NCBI RefSeq assembly: GCF_036046055.1
Contig: NZ_CP107939.1
Location: forward strand, 4,588,001 to 4,652,000
Source of the DNA: Nocardia sp. NBC_00403
GTDB taxonomy: Bacteria; Actinomycetota; Actinomycetes; Mycobacteriales; Mycobacteriaceae
DNA length: 64,000 nucleotides
Direction: 5' to 3'
This document shows, piece by piece, positions 55,685 to 63,520 of the stretch. The first letter of the stretch is position 1. Each line of letters opens with the position of its first letter. Both the position numbers and the translations under genes were made by a program. The notes under the pieces are model-generated. The model saw only the letters and a program-made list of their open reading frames with translations, had not been told where the DNA came from and did no database searches.

Positions 55685-56596
55685 GTGATCGACCTGGATA
55701 TTCGCCAGCTACAGTCGTTCCTGGTGGTGGCCCAGGAACTGAACATCACCCGTGCATCGGCCCGGCTGCACATCAGCCAGCAGACGCTGTCGACCCAAAT
55801 CCAGCAGCTCGAACGCGCGATGGGCGTGACGCTGCTGGTCCGGACCTCACGCGGGGTGTTGCTCACCCCCGCCGGTGACGAACTGGAACGCGGCGGCAGT
55901 GCGGTGGTCTCCGACATCGGTGAGCTCACCGAACAGGTGCGTGCCGCCGACAGGGGGCGTCTGGGCACCCTGCGAATTGCCTGCTGCCCTTACGCCACTG
56001 CCCTGTTCGCCACCGAGGTCGCCGACGCGATGGAAGCCGCGGTGCCCGGGCTCGAAGTCGAATTGACCACGGTGCGAACCCCACCCGAGGAGCGGGCGCT
56101 GTTGCTGTCGGGCGAGGTCGACGCCGCCTTCATGTGGCTCCCGCTCGGCGACAACCGTTTCCACCACGCCGCCGTGCGCAGCGACCGGCGCGCGGTGGCC
56201 CTGCCTGCGGGGCACCGGCTGGCCGAGCAGGACGCGGTGACACTCGCCGATTTGGCCGACGAGCCGGTCATTCGCCCGGATATATTTCTGTCCGAAGAGA
56301 ATCTGTGCCACTGGATCGCTGATCCCAGGCCCGACGGCACGGCCGCCTTACGCGGTCCAGTTCTGGCAACGGTCGAGGACTGCCTGATGGCAGTCGCCCG
56401 CGGCAAGGGCGTCTGGCTGGCCCCGGAGCCCCTGAGCCGCTGGATCCCGGCTTCGGCTATCCAGTGGCGGCCCGTCAAGGACGCGGCAGCTTCCGAACTC
56501 GCGCTCGTCTGGACCGACCGGACTCGGCAGCCACTGGTCGCCAGAATGATCGCCGAGGTCCGGAAGGTCACCGGCTGGGCCGATCCCACCGACTGA
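55685..56596 (+). CDS. LysR-family regulator
   Basis: 303 residues from GTG 55685, where the family N-terminus (DLDIRQLQSFLVVAQELNITRASARLHISQQTLSTQIQQLERAMG) begins. In-frame upstream starts have no such similarity. The effector domain follows (LGTLRIACCPYATALFATEVADAM). It is divergent from the SDR-MFS-His-rich operon and is probably its regulator. Confidence 0.93.
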   Translation: MIDLDIRQLQSFLVVAQELNITRASARLHISQQTLSTQIQQLERAMGVTLLVRTSRGVLLTPAGDELERGGSAVVSDIGELTEQVRAADRGRLGTLRIACCPYATALFATEVADAMEAAVPGLEVELTTVRTPPEERALLLSGEVDAAFMWLPLGDNRFHHAAVRSDRRAVALPAGHRLAEQDAVTLADLADEPVIRPDIFLSEENLCHWIADPRPDGTAALRGPVLATVEDCLMAVARGKGVWLAPEPLSRWIPASAIQWRPVKDAAASELALVWTDRTRQPLVARMIAEVRKVTGWADPTD

Positions 56597-57013
56597 GGGC
56601 GACGGCTGGATGTCGTGTCGGTCGGCCACGTGCTCGAGACCTGGTTGTCGGTCCAGCGCGGGCTCATGGTCCACGTTCGTGGTGATCAAGGCGCCTTTGG
56701 CGTGCCGCTTGGCGACACGCCGAAAGCGAATCGACTCGAACAATCTGCCATTCGATGAATTGTCGGCCGTGCGGCGGCGAGCACGGTCCCATATCTGAAA
56801 ATGTGGCGTGGGTGATCGATGATCGGTGAGGTGTGGACCGGCTTTGATCGACTGTCGGGTCGCGGACACATTCCCATGCCGCTGGGCGCGGGTTCTGCCC
56901 GGTGACAGATACAACTGCATGTGACGACTACGACCTGTCGTCACAGCACGGCGCCCAAAGATAACGAATTCTCGTGATTCGGGGGCACCCTCGTTACCCG
57001 GAGAGTTATCGGC
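56597..57013. other. Non-coding stretch, about 420 bp
   Basis: Holds the epoxide hydrolase promoter and otherwise apparently eroded DNA. A minus-strand frame with basic residues (RRVAKRHAKGALITTN) might be a transposase remnant, but I cannot support it. Confidence 0.4.
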
Positions 57014-58174
57014 ATGACGAACAACGACATCCGCCCCTTCCGCATCGAGATCCCGCAGGCCGCCATCGACGATCTGCACGACCGGCTGCTCCGCACCCGT
57101 TGGATCGACGACCTGCCCGGCACCGGCTGGGAGCGCGGCGTGCCCGCCTCCTACCTGAAGGAGCTGGCCGGCTACTGGGTGGAGAAGTTCGATTGGCGGG
57201 CGCAGGAGGCGGCGCTCAACGTCTACCCGCAGTTCACCACCACCATTGATGGGCAGAACGTGCACTTCCTGCACATCCGCTCGGTGGACGAGAACGCCAC
57301 GCCGCTGCTGCTGATTCACGGTTGGCCCAGCTCGATGGTGGACTTCCTCGACCTGATCGGTCCGCTGACCGATCCGAAGACGGACGGGAACCATGATGCG
57401 CCCGCTTTCCACCTGGTCATCCCCTCACTGCCGGGCCACGGTTTCTCGGGGCCGATCACTGAGGCCGGCTGGAACGACGGCCGGATCGCTGCCGCGCTTG
57501 CCGAACTGATGGCCAGGCTCGGCTACGACCGATATGGCGTGCAGGGCGGCGACCACGGCGCCTTCATCGGCCCGCAGCTCGGCCGTGTCGACGCCGAACA
57601 CGTGCTCGGCGTGCACGCCAATGCGCTGGTCACCTTCCCGACCGGTGATCCCGCCGATATGGCGGCGCTCACCGAGGCGGAGAAGCGGCGGCTCGGTGCG
57701 ATGAAGAAGTTCCAGGACGACGGCTCGGCCTACATGAACCTGAAGGGCTCGCGCCCGAACACCATCGCGCAGTTGCTAGCCGATTCCCCGGCAGGTCAGC
57801 TCGGGTGGATCGTCGAGAAGTTCAAGGAGTGGATCGACCAGTCGCACGAGCTGCCCGAGCAGGCCATCGATCGCGACCGACTGCTGACCGAGGTGACCAT
57901 CTACTGGTTCACCGACACCGCCCGCAGCGTCGCCAACCTGTACTACGAGCGCTTCCACGACGCGACGATGTTCGCGCCCAAGCCGAAAGGCACGGTGCCG
58001 ACCGGGGTCGCGGTCTTCAAGGACAGTGACTACGCTATCCGCCGCTTCGCCGAGAAGGCACACACCATCACCCACTGGTCGGAGTTCTACTCGGGCGGCC
58101 ATTTCCCGGCCCTCGAAGTCCCCGAACTGCTGATCGGCGACATCCGCGAGTTCTTTGCGAGTCTGACGCGCTGA
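57014..58174 (+). CDS. Epoxide hydrolase (EHN domain plus alpha/beta-hydrolase)
   Basis: 386 residues. The N-terminal EHN domain has [22 protein letters not shown] and [24 protein letters not shown]. The hydrolase core has the oxyanion motif LLIHGWPSS, nucleophile Asp about 180 in VQGGDHGAF, and the C-terminal His in [11 protein letters not shown]. It opens epoxides to diols, as in microsomal-type bacterial enzymes. Stands alone with a terminator hairpin behind it; the MerR gene follows on the same strand. Confidence 0.93.
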   Translation: MTNNDIRPFRIEIPQAAIDDLHDRLLRTRWIDDLPGTGWERGVPASYLKELAGYWVEKFDWRAQEAALNVYPQFTTTIDGQNVHFLHIRSVDENATPLLLIHGWPSSMVDFLDLIGPLTDPKTDGNHDAPAFHLVIPSLPGHGFSGPITEAGWNDGRIAAALAELMARLGYDRYGVQGGDHGAFIGPQLGRVDAEHVLGVHANALVTFPTGDPADMAALTEAEKRRLGAMKKFQDDGSAYMNLKGSRPNTIAQLLADSPAGQLGWIVEKFKEWIDQSHELPEQAIDRDRLLTEVTIYWFTDTARSVANLYYERFHDATMFAPKPKGTVPTGVAVFKDSDYAIRRFAEKAHTITHWSEFYSGGHFPALEVPELLIGDIREFFASLTR

Positions 58175-58185
58175 CTCTGCGCACG

Positions 58186-58221
58186 GCCGAGGCCTGCGGC
58201 ATTCGTGCTGCGGGCCTCGGC
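58186..58221 (+). terminator. Terminator after the epoxide hydrolase
   Basis: GCCGAGGCCTGC pairs with GCGGGCCTCGGC (one wobble) around a 12-base loop, 12 bp after the stop codon. No strong U-run. Confidence 0.65.
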
Positions 58222-58384
58222 GTTCTCGTCGCAGATCCGGTCGCAAGACCCGGCCGCGCAGTGCGAGGAAGAACATGCCGCCGACCGTGGCGCGCACCGC
58301 GAGAAGCGCGGCCGCTTCGGCGGCAAGCTGGGCCCGACGTGCAGAATTCAGCGGAAAGCGGCCGCGCCGATCAGGCAGATTTGC

Positions 58385-58403
58385 GTCTCCCTCTGGGGGA
58401 GAC
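58385..58403. promoter_or_regulatory. MerR-type promoter palindrome
   Basis: GTCTCCC and GGGAGAC separated by five bases, 15 bp before ATG 58418. CTCCC-N-GGGAG dyads close to the start are common in promoters of drug-sensing actinobacterial MerR genes, where the regulator bends its own promoter. Confidence 0.7.
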
Positions 58404-58417
58404 GGGAGGGTGAGGGC

Positions 58418-59353
58418 ATGGACGGCGACACGCTTTACTCGATAGGGGAGACGGCCGAACGGACCGGGCTCTCCGTCAAGACGATCAGGTTCTACTCCGA
58501 CAGCGGTGTCGTGCCGCCGACCACATACAGCCCCGCCGGTTATCGGCTCTACGGTACCGATGCGCTGGCTCGGTTGCGGCTGGTGCGAACGCTCCGTGAC
58601 CTCGGTGTCGATCTTGGTTCCGTCCGGCTGGTGCTGGATCGGACGCGGTCGCTGCCGGAGGTCGCCGCCTCGCATGCCGACGCGATCGCACTGCAGATGC
58701 GCACGCTTCGGTTGCAGCGCACCGTGTTACGCGCGATTGCCGAGCGGGGCTCGACCACCGAGGAGATGGAACTCATGCACAAACTCGCCAAGCTCTCCGA
58801 TACCGAGCGCCGCCGAATGATCAGCGATTTCGTCGAGGACACCTTCGGCGCCGTCGACGCGAATCCGGCGTTCGTCGACATGATTCGTGCGGCGATGCCG
58901 GAACTGCCGGATGATCCGGAACCCGCTCAGATCGAAGCCTGGGTGGAGCTCGCGGAGCTCACCAGCGACACGGATTTCCGTGCTGCGGTGCGTCGAATGG
59001 CCGAGTATCAGGCAGCCCAGCGCGCCGAGGGCGACACCACCGGCCTGCATCACGAACTGACCGAGGTGGTCCGCGACCGGGTCGAGCACGCCCTCGCCTC
59101 GGGCATCGCCCCCGATTCCGCCGAAGCGAAGCCGATTGTCGACGAGCTCGCGGCACAATATGCCGCAACATTCGGCCGCCCCGACGACGCCGCACTGCGA
59201 CAGTGGCTGCGAACACGCCTCGACGTCGCGGGAGATGCTCGGACCGAACGTTATTGGCAGTTGCTCGCCGCGATCAACGGTTGGCCGACTCCGTCGAGTT
59301 TGGCACCGGTGTTCGCTTGGTTCGGTGCGGCACTGGAGGCACCCGGCGCCTAG
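58418..59353 (+). CDS. MerR-family regulator with long C-terminal helical domain
   Basis: 311 residues from ATG 58418, after GGGAGGGTGAGGGC; an in-frame extension upstream overlaps the promoter dyad. The HTH reads YSIGETAERTGLSVKTIRFYSDSGVVPPTTYSPAGYRLYGTDALARLRLVRTLRDLGVDL. The ~230-residue C-terminal part is helical (RRMISDFVEDTFGAV, LRQWLRTRLDVAGD) and probably binds drug or ligand. The TAG stop overlaps the first base of an inverted insertion-sequence end, so the true C-terminus may have been altered by that insertion. The neighbouring MFS pump remnant is a plausible former target. Confidence 0.88.
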   Translation: MDGDTLYSIGETAERTGLSVKTIRFYSDSGVVPPTTYSPAGYRLYGTDALARLRLVRTLRDLGVDLGSVRLVLDRTRSLPEVAASHADAIALQMRTLRLQRTVLRAIAERGSTTEEMELMHKLAKLSDTERRRMISDFVEDTFGAVDANPAFVDMIRAAMPELPDDPEPAQIEAWVELAELTSDTDFRAAVRRMAEYQAAQRAEGDTTGLHHELTEVVRDRVEHALASGIAPDSAEAKPIVDELAAQYAATFGRPDDAALRQWLRTRLDVAGDARTERYWQLLAAINGWPTPSSLAPVFAWFGAALEAPGA

Positions 59354-59454
59354 GGAGTGTTTTGAAGTGAAGTGATGGGGTGGCACCGCTGTGTGGTGCC
59401 GCCCCATCAGTGTGGTTGGTGAAAGTTGTTGCCCGCGTTGGTATATGGGCGAGG
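59353..59454 (+). repeat. Inverted 102-bp insertion-sequence end, copy A
   Basis: Begins GGGAGTGTTTTGAAGTGAAG and ends GGTATATGGGCGAGG. It is 102 bp with 6 mismatches and no indels against the complement of 61545-61646. An internal hairpin (GATGGGGTGGCACC with GGTGCCGCCCCATC) is kept. Its outer end touches the MerR stop and its inner end joins the truncated MFS gene. Confidence 0.9.
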
Positions 59455-59724
59455 GCCACCATATACATCGCCATCATCGACCACCTTGCGAAATTCGTCC
59501 GACGGCGACGGCCGCCAGCGCGGAGCCTGCGGTGCCGAGCGCGCTGGCAGACCGGCAAGGCTGGTTGAGCTGAGCATGTCCTGCGCGAGCAGTGCACCGA
59601 CGGTCACGCCCGCCGCCGGCCCCGCGCCGCTCAGCGCCTGAGCGGCGACCGGGACGAACAGGGTGCGGAGCTGCGCCTGGGAGCCGGGGAGATCATCGAT
59701 CCGGGCAGATACCGAAGGCGTCAC
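59455..59724 (-). pseudogene. MFS efflux transporter, 5' remnant with frameshift
   Basis: From GTG 59724 the minus strand encodes RTLFVPVAAQALSGAGPAAGVTVGALLAQDMLSSTSLAGLP, the first membrane segments of an MFS pump. After a one-base frameshift near 59545, ALGTAGSALAAVAVGRISQ continues it. The gene then ends at the insertion-sequence copy A. Both the frameshift and the truncation inactivate it. It may have been the efflux target of the adjacent MerR regulator. Confidence 0.75.
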
Positions 59725-59731
59725 GACAGAG

Positions 59732-60649
59732 TCAGCCCGGCTCGCCTAGGTCAAGGCGGTCGCGGAGTCCGGCAGCAGTAAAAGCCGCGACCAATTCGGC
59801 ACGGCCCTCGGTGAAGTGGGCCCAACCCTCGTAATGAACGGGAACCACCCGACGGGCGCCGAGGAGCTCGGCGGCCTCGGCGGTGTGGGCACTGTCGAGG
59901 ACGATCGGCGCACCGTCGAAGAGAACGGAGAAGCGGGGCGCTCCGGCGAAGAGGATGGCGGTGTCCACCGGTCCGAAACGCTCGGCGATCTCCTTGACCG
60001 CAGTGAGCGAGGCGTTGTCGCCGCTGACATAGACAGTGGGCAGGCCTTCCCCGGTCAGTACGAATCCGACAACCTGGCCGGTGATCGGTTCGACCTCCTC
60101 GCGTGCGCCCGGCCCGTGGATCGCGGGCACCCCCGTCACGGTGATCGTGCCGCCGCCGGGTCGATTCAGCTCGACCGACTCCCAGTCGACCAGGCCTTTG
60201 GCCCCTTTCCCGAGGCGTTGCCCGCCACCCGGCGTGGTGAGGGTGAGCGGCACGTCGGCGAGCAGGGCGCGGCCGGAGTCGTCGAGGTTGTCGGGGTGCT
60301 CATCGTGCGAGAGCAGAACCACGTCGACGCGGCCGAGGTCGGCCGGTGCGGCGGCGGCTGGCGCGGTCTTGATCAGCAGGCCGCCGGGCTGCTGGTAGTC
60401 GTGGGGCGCGTCGAAGGTCGGGTCGGTGAGGAACCTCAACCCGCCGTATTCGAAGAGGGCGGTCGGGCCGCCGAAGACGCGGACGCGGACCTGCTGATCG
60501 GTTGTGCTCGCACAAGCCACTAGCAAGCTGAGCAGAGCGATGATGCTGAGAACAAGTGCGGTGATCGCCGGGCCCTTGCCCTTCGGCGACTCCTGCCAGT
60601 AGGTCTGCTGCGGCCCCGGATACCGACCGGGCGGCGGGTGCTGTGTCAT
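59732..60649 (-). CDS. Membrane-anchored MBL-fold (UlaG-like) hydrolase
   Basis: 305 residues from ATG 60649, with AGAGGA upstream. Residues 1-28 are a Pro/Gln-rich cytoplasmic head and 29-48 a membrane helix ending in CAS; a lipobox-like VACA is also possible. The metallo-beta-lactamase-fold domain follows, with LSHDEHPDNLD (metal ligand region; the H-x-H-x-D-H spacing is altered as in the actinobacterial H-D-x-H-x-D-N group), IHGPGA, VSGDN and VPVHYEGW. Probably faces outside the membrane. Divergent from a CGNR regulator with a large palindrome between. Confidence 0.8.
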   Translation of the reverse strand: MTQHPPPGRYPGPQQTYWQESPKGKGPAITALVLSIIALLSLLVACASTTDQQVRVRVFGGPTALFEYGGLRFLTDPTFDAPHDYQQPGGLLIKTAPAAAAPADLGRVDVVLLSHDEHPDNLDDSGRALLADVPLTLTTPGGGQRLGKGAKGLVDWESVELNRPGGGTITVTGVPAIHGPGAREEVEPITGQVVGFVLTGEGLPTVYVSGDNASLTAVKEIAERFGPVDTAILFAGAPRFSVLFDGAPIVLDSAHTAEAAELLGARRVVPVHYEGWAHFTEGRAELVAAFTAAGLRDRLDLGEPG

Positions 60650-60736
60650 GGCTGTCCTCTCGGTCGGTGCCGCGCGAGGTACTCGATCTACGAGATCCCC
60701 CTGCGGACGCGCTCGCTACTCCTCATGGATGAAACA

Positions 60737-60777
60737 CCGTATATCCGTGAGATACGGTAGGCCGTTCTCACGGATAA
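60737..60777. promoter_or_regulatory. Nested palindromic operator of the CGNR regulator
   Basis: Perfect 11-bp arms TATCCGTGAGA (60743-60753) and TCTCACGGATA (60767-60777). Overlapping it, ACCGTAT and ATACGGT form a second dyad at 60738-60759. The two dyads share bases and lie between the divergent MBL and CGNR genes, so dimer occupancy could alternate. Confidence 0.8.
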
Positions 60778-60791
60778 AAGCAAGTCGTAAC

Positions 60792-61400
60792 ATGAGAGTT
60801 GTGAGAGTCGCGCGAGAGACCTTGACCGCCACGTTGCCGCCCGCACCGGGGGCCGAGCAGTACCTCGCTCTCGACTTCGCCGACAGCGCCTATGTGCTGC
60901 CCGGTGGACACTTCATCGATCTGCTCGGTACCCCCGAATCAACGAATCGTTGGCTCGCCGAACGCGGCCTCGCGCCTGCCGATGCCGGAGTGCAGGAGAT
61001 GTGCGCGACGCGGCTGCGCGTGCTGCGCGAACACGTCAGGGCATTGTTCGCCGCCCACGTCGCGCGGCAGCCGGTATTGCCTGCAGCGCTGTCCGCCGTC
61101 AACGACGCACTGAGCAGGACCCCAACGGCCGCCCTGCTGCAATGGGATGAGACGAACGGCCCCTACCGCGCTGCGCTGTGTCCACCCAACGAGATCCTCG
61201 ACCGCGCGCTCGCGACGCTCGCCGCAGATACGGCCGACCTGCTCACCGGCTCCGACGCCGATTTCCTGACCACTTGCGACTCCGTCCCGTGCAATCGGTA
61301 CCTGATCCGCCACGGCCGCCGTCACTGGTGTTCAACGCGGTGCGGTGACCGCGCTCGCGCGGCTCGCGCCTACGCCCGCGCCAAGTCGAAGGTGGACTGA
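60792..61400 (+). CDS. CGNR zinc-finger regulator (ABATE domain)
   Basis: 202 residues from ATG 60792. The N-terminal ABATE-type domain has LALDFADSAYVLPGGHFIDLLGTPESTNRWL. The C-terminal zinc finger is CDSVPCNRYLIRHGRRHWCSTRCGDRARAARAYAR; four Cys bind zinc and the CNRYLI-type strand replaces CGNRY. Members are DNA-binding repressors that sense small molecules. Likely regulates the divergent MBL gene via the nested palindrome. Confidence 0.88.
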   Translation: MRVVRVARETLTATLPPAPGAEQYLALDFADSAYVLPGGHFIDLLGTPESTNRWLAERGLAPADAGVQEMCATRLRVLREHVRALFAAHVARQPVLPAALSAVNDALSRTPTAALLQWDETNGPYRAALCPPNEILDRALATLAADTADLLTGSDADFLTTCDSVPCNRYLIRHGRRHWCSTRCGDRARAARAYARAKSKVD

Positions 61401-61401
61401 C

Positions 61402-61555
61402 CATCTTCTCGCGAGGCAGCAACGGCTCCAACCGCGCCCACTGGGCATCGGTCAATTCCGCCCGCCCCGCCACCCCTACGCTGATCAGCGAGGTCTCCGG
61501 TAGGTGCTCCGGTTCTTCTTGGTCGTTAAACCACCTACCGGAGACCTCGCCCATA
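61402..61555 (-). pseudogene. IS5-family transposase N-terminal remnant
   Basis: Minus-strand frame ending RAELTDAQWARLEPLLPRE, the start of the DUF4096 region of IS5-like transposases. It breaks off where the CGNR gene ends. Copy B of the inverted IS end lies upstream of it, so the element is reduced to its left end. Confidence 0.8.
61490..61548. repeat. 17-bp perfect inverted repeat in the IS5 remnant
   Basis: GAGGTCTCCGGTAGGTG at 61490-61506 and its exact complement at 61532-61548 around a 25-base loop. It lies in the transposase leader region. As in the IS481 element above, such a hairpin may limit translation from incoming transcripts. Confidence 0.8.
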
Positions 61556-61646
61556 TACCAATGCGGGCAACAACTTTCACCAACCACACTGATGGTGCGG
61601 CATCACGCAGCGGTGCCACACCATCACTTCACCTCAAAACACTCCC
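61545..61646 (-). repeat. Inverted 102-bp insertion-sequence end, copy B
   Basis: Mirror copy of 59353-59454. Its outer end stops 25 bp before the thioesterase start, so it now forms that gene's upstream region. Compared with copy A, a G-C pair in the hairpin stem is T-A here, keeping the pairing. Confidence 0.9.
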
Positions 61647-61671
61647 TTGCCCAAGTAGGCTCGAGACCACC

Positions 61672-62484
61672 ATGGATGCCTTCTATCTGCCCGATCCAGC
61701 GGATCCGAATCGGTTCCATTCCACCGAGCTCACTCGCGGGCCGTGGTCGCCCGACTCTCAGCACGCGGGGCCGCCCTCGGCGCTGCTCGGTCATGTCATC
61801 GAGAGATGCGAGCCACGCGAGGGGTTTCGGGTCGGGCGGGTGGCGGTGGAGATCCTCGGCCCGGTGCCGATCGCGCCGCTGACAGCCTCGGCTCGGGTCA
61901 TCCGAGCCGAGGCGCGGGTTTCCCGCCCTGGCCGCAGCGTCGAATTGATCGAGGCCACACTGAGTTCCGAGCATGGGCTGGTGATGAAGGCGAGCGCTTG
62001 GCGGCTGCAGCACGCCGAGCCGGAGCTGGAACTGCCGGTCGATGCACTACCTACTGGGGCGCGCCCGGGCCCGGACACCGCACCCGAGGGAACGGAGTTC
62101 CCGTCGACGCAGCCGGTCGGGTTCCATACGGCCATCGAATATCGCTTCGTCTCCGGCGGTTTCGTTGAATCCGGCCCTGCCGTGTGCTGGATTCGCCTGC
62201 GCTACCCGGTCGTTGCCGGCACCGTCCCCAGCCCGCTGGAACGCACGCTTGCCGCGGCCGACTGCGGCAATGGCGTCAGCTCGGTATTGGATTGGGGCAG
62301 TTACTACTTCATCAATACCGATTTCACCGTGACGTTGCATCGCGAACCGGTCGGCGAATGGGTGTGCCTGGATGCGGTGACCTACCCCGAACGCAGCGGC
62401 GTCGGCCTGGCCGAATCGCAGCTGTTCGACGAGAAGGGGCCCATCGGCCGCGGCACCCAGACACTGTTCATCGGCCCGCGCTGA
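61672..62484 (+). CDS. Acyl-CoA thioesterase-family protein (double hotdog)
   Basis: 270 residues from ATG 61672. The first hotdog half starts WSPDSQHAGPPSALLGHVIERCE, typical of TesB-like/FadM-like families in mycolic-acid actinobacteria. RVAVEILGPVPIAPLTASARVIR and RSVELIEATLSSEHGLVMKASAWRL are the hotdog strands. The second half has GGFVESGPAVCWIRLRYPVVAG and DWGSYYFINTDFTVTLHREPVGEWVCLDAVT. It would hydrolyse acyl-CoA. Its promoter region is a remnant of IS copy B. Confidence 0.87.
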   Translation: MDAFYLPDPADPNRFHSTELTRGPWSPDSQHAGPPSALLGHVIERCEPREGFRVGRVAVEILGPVPIAPLTASARVIRAEARVSRPGRSVELIEATLSSEHGLVMKASAWRLQHAEPELELPVDALPTGARPGPDTAPEGTEFPSTQPVGFHTAIEYRFVSGGFVESGPAVCWIRLRYPVVAGTVPSPLERTLAAADCGNGVSSVLDWGSYYFINTDFTVTLHREPVGEWVCLDAVTYPERSGVGLAESQLFDEKGPIGRGTQTLFIGPR

Positions 62485-62737
62485 CACCGGCGCATCGCAG
62501 CCGACCCGCGCCTCTCAATTACCCAGGCCCGGTGGTCGGTTTGCGATCAACAGCCGTTGGGCAGTGCTGATTTCGGCGCCCGACCCACGCGGTCCAAAGC
62601 AGCCGGCGAGGCACCTCGGAAGATAAACGGGCCGCGTGGATCTGGTGCCAGCCGAACGCACTCTACTGCCGATGTGCGTGCAATCGATGGTCAGTCGGCG
62701 TGCCCGAAATGTCGGTGCTCCATGCCACCATCCTCAT

Positions 62738-63163
62738 ATGTCACTGAAGTTCTTCAATGGGTTGTCCGGGATGTTGGCGATCGAGCTGACGGAACCGACC
62801 GGGAATGTCACGGCGAACCTGTCTAATCAGCGCGCGACAGCAACCGCGGCGATCAGGGGAGTCTCGTTCACGCTGAATGTGTTCGAAAATGGGGACTTTC
62901 GTGACTTGGCCGTCGACGAGTTCGACCGCGTTGTCCTGGAATTGCCCATGCTGAACTTGCGTGGGTTCGGTGATCCCGTTGAACACCGAGCGCCCAACGG
63001 TGAGTGGTTCACAGTGCGTGACCTTGCCGCCGCCATCGCCGAGACGGAAAGGAGCACTCGCCAGCAGTCGCAGTGGTTCGGCGGTGTCGACGTGCATCAC
63101 ATCTTCTTCGAAGGCATCCACGAGAGGGACGATGGAGTTTGGGAGAGCTACTGGGGGTCGTGA
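62738..63163 (+). CDS. Small protein of unknown function
   Basis: About 141 residues from ATG 62738; other starts upstream to 62636 lack signals. No recognised family. It is acidic, with EFDRVVLELPMLNLRGFGDP and DVHHIFFEGIHERDDGVWESYWGS near the end. The mix of a compact beta-rich core and an aromatic end is reminiscent of immunity-like or SMI1-like proteins, but that is a weak impression. No toxin or partner gene is adjacent. Confidence 0.5.
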   Translation: MSLKFFNGLSGMLAIELTEPTGNVTANLSNQRATATAAIRGVSFTLNVFENGDFRDLAVDEFDRVVLELPMLNLRGFGDPVEHRAPNGEWFTVRDLAAAIAETERSTRQQSQWFGGVDVHHIFFEGIHERDDGVWESYWGS

Positions 63164-63226
63164 ACATCCTGTATTGCACCGCATACCGCGCTGACCCGAC
63201 CGGCCAGTGAACGAGTTGCGCAGTGG

Positions 63227-63520
63227 TCAATGATTGAGGGCAGTGCGGCGTTCAGCGAGGTAGGTGTGCCAGTCGCGTTTGGCGATGCGGACCCACCGAA
63301 CAGCGGTGCCCGGATGCAGGCCGAGCAAATCGGCTAGGACCGCGGCTGGCAGTTCGGTTGCCAGAGTCAACAGGGCGGTGTTTCGGCTGGCGTGGGGTGT
63401 GATGCCGTGCTGGTTGAGGCGGGTCCCGAAGGTGCCGCGGAAGCCTGGAAACAACAGCAGCGCGGACTCCTCCAGGGTGGCCGGCAGCACCGCTGGCGGC
63501 GCCTGGGTTGTAGCGAGTGT
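63227..63520 (-). pseudogene. Recombinase-associated C-terminal remnant
   Basis: Minus-strand translation gives GITPHASRNTALLTLATELPAAVLADLLGLHPGTAVRWVRIAKRDWHTYLAERR. This ending, with A-D-L-L-G-L-H-x-x-T-A-x-R-W, is common at the C-terminus of actinobacterial integrase-associated proteins. No start with a ribosome binding site can be found for the piece. Confidence 0.5.
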
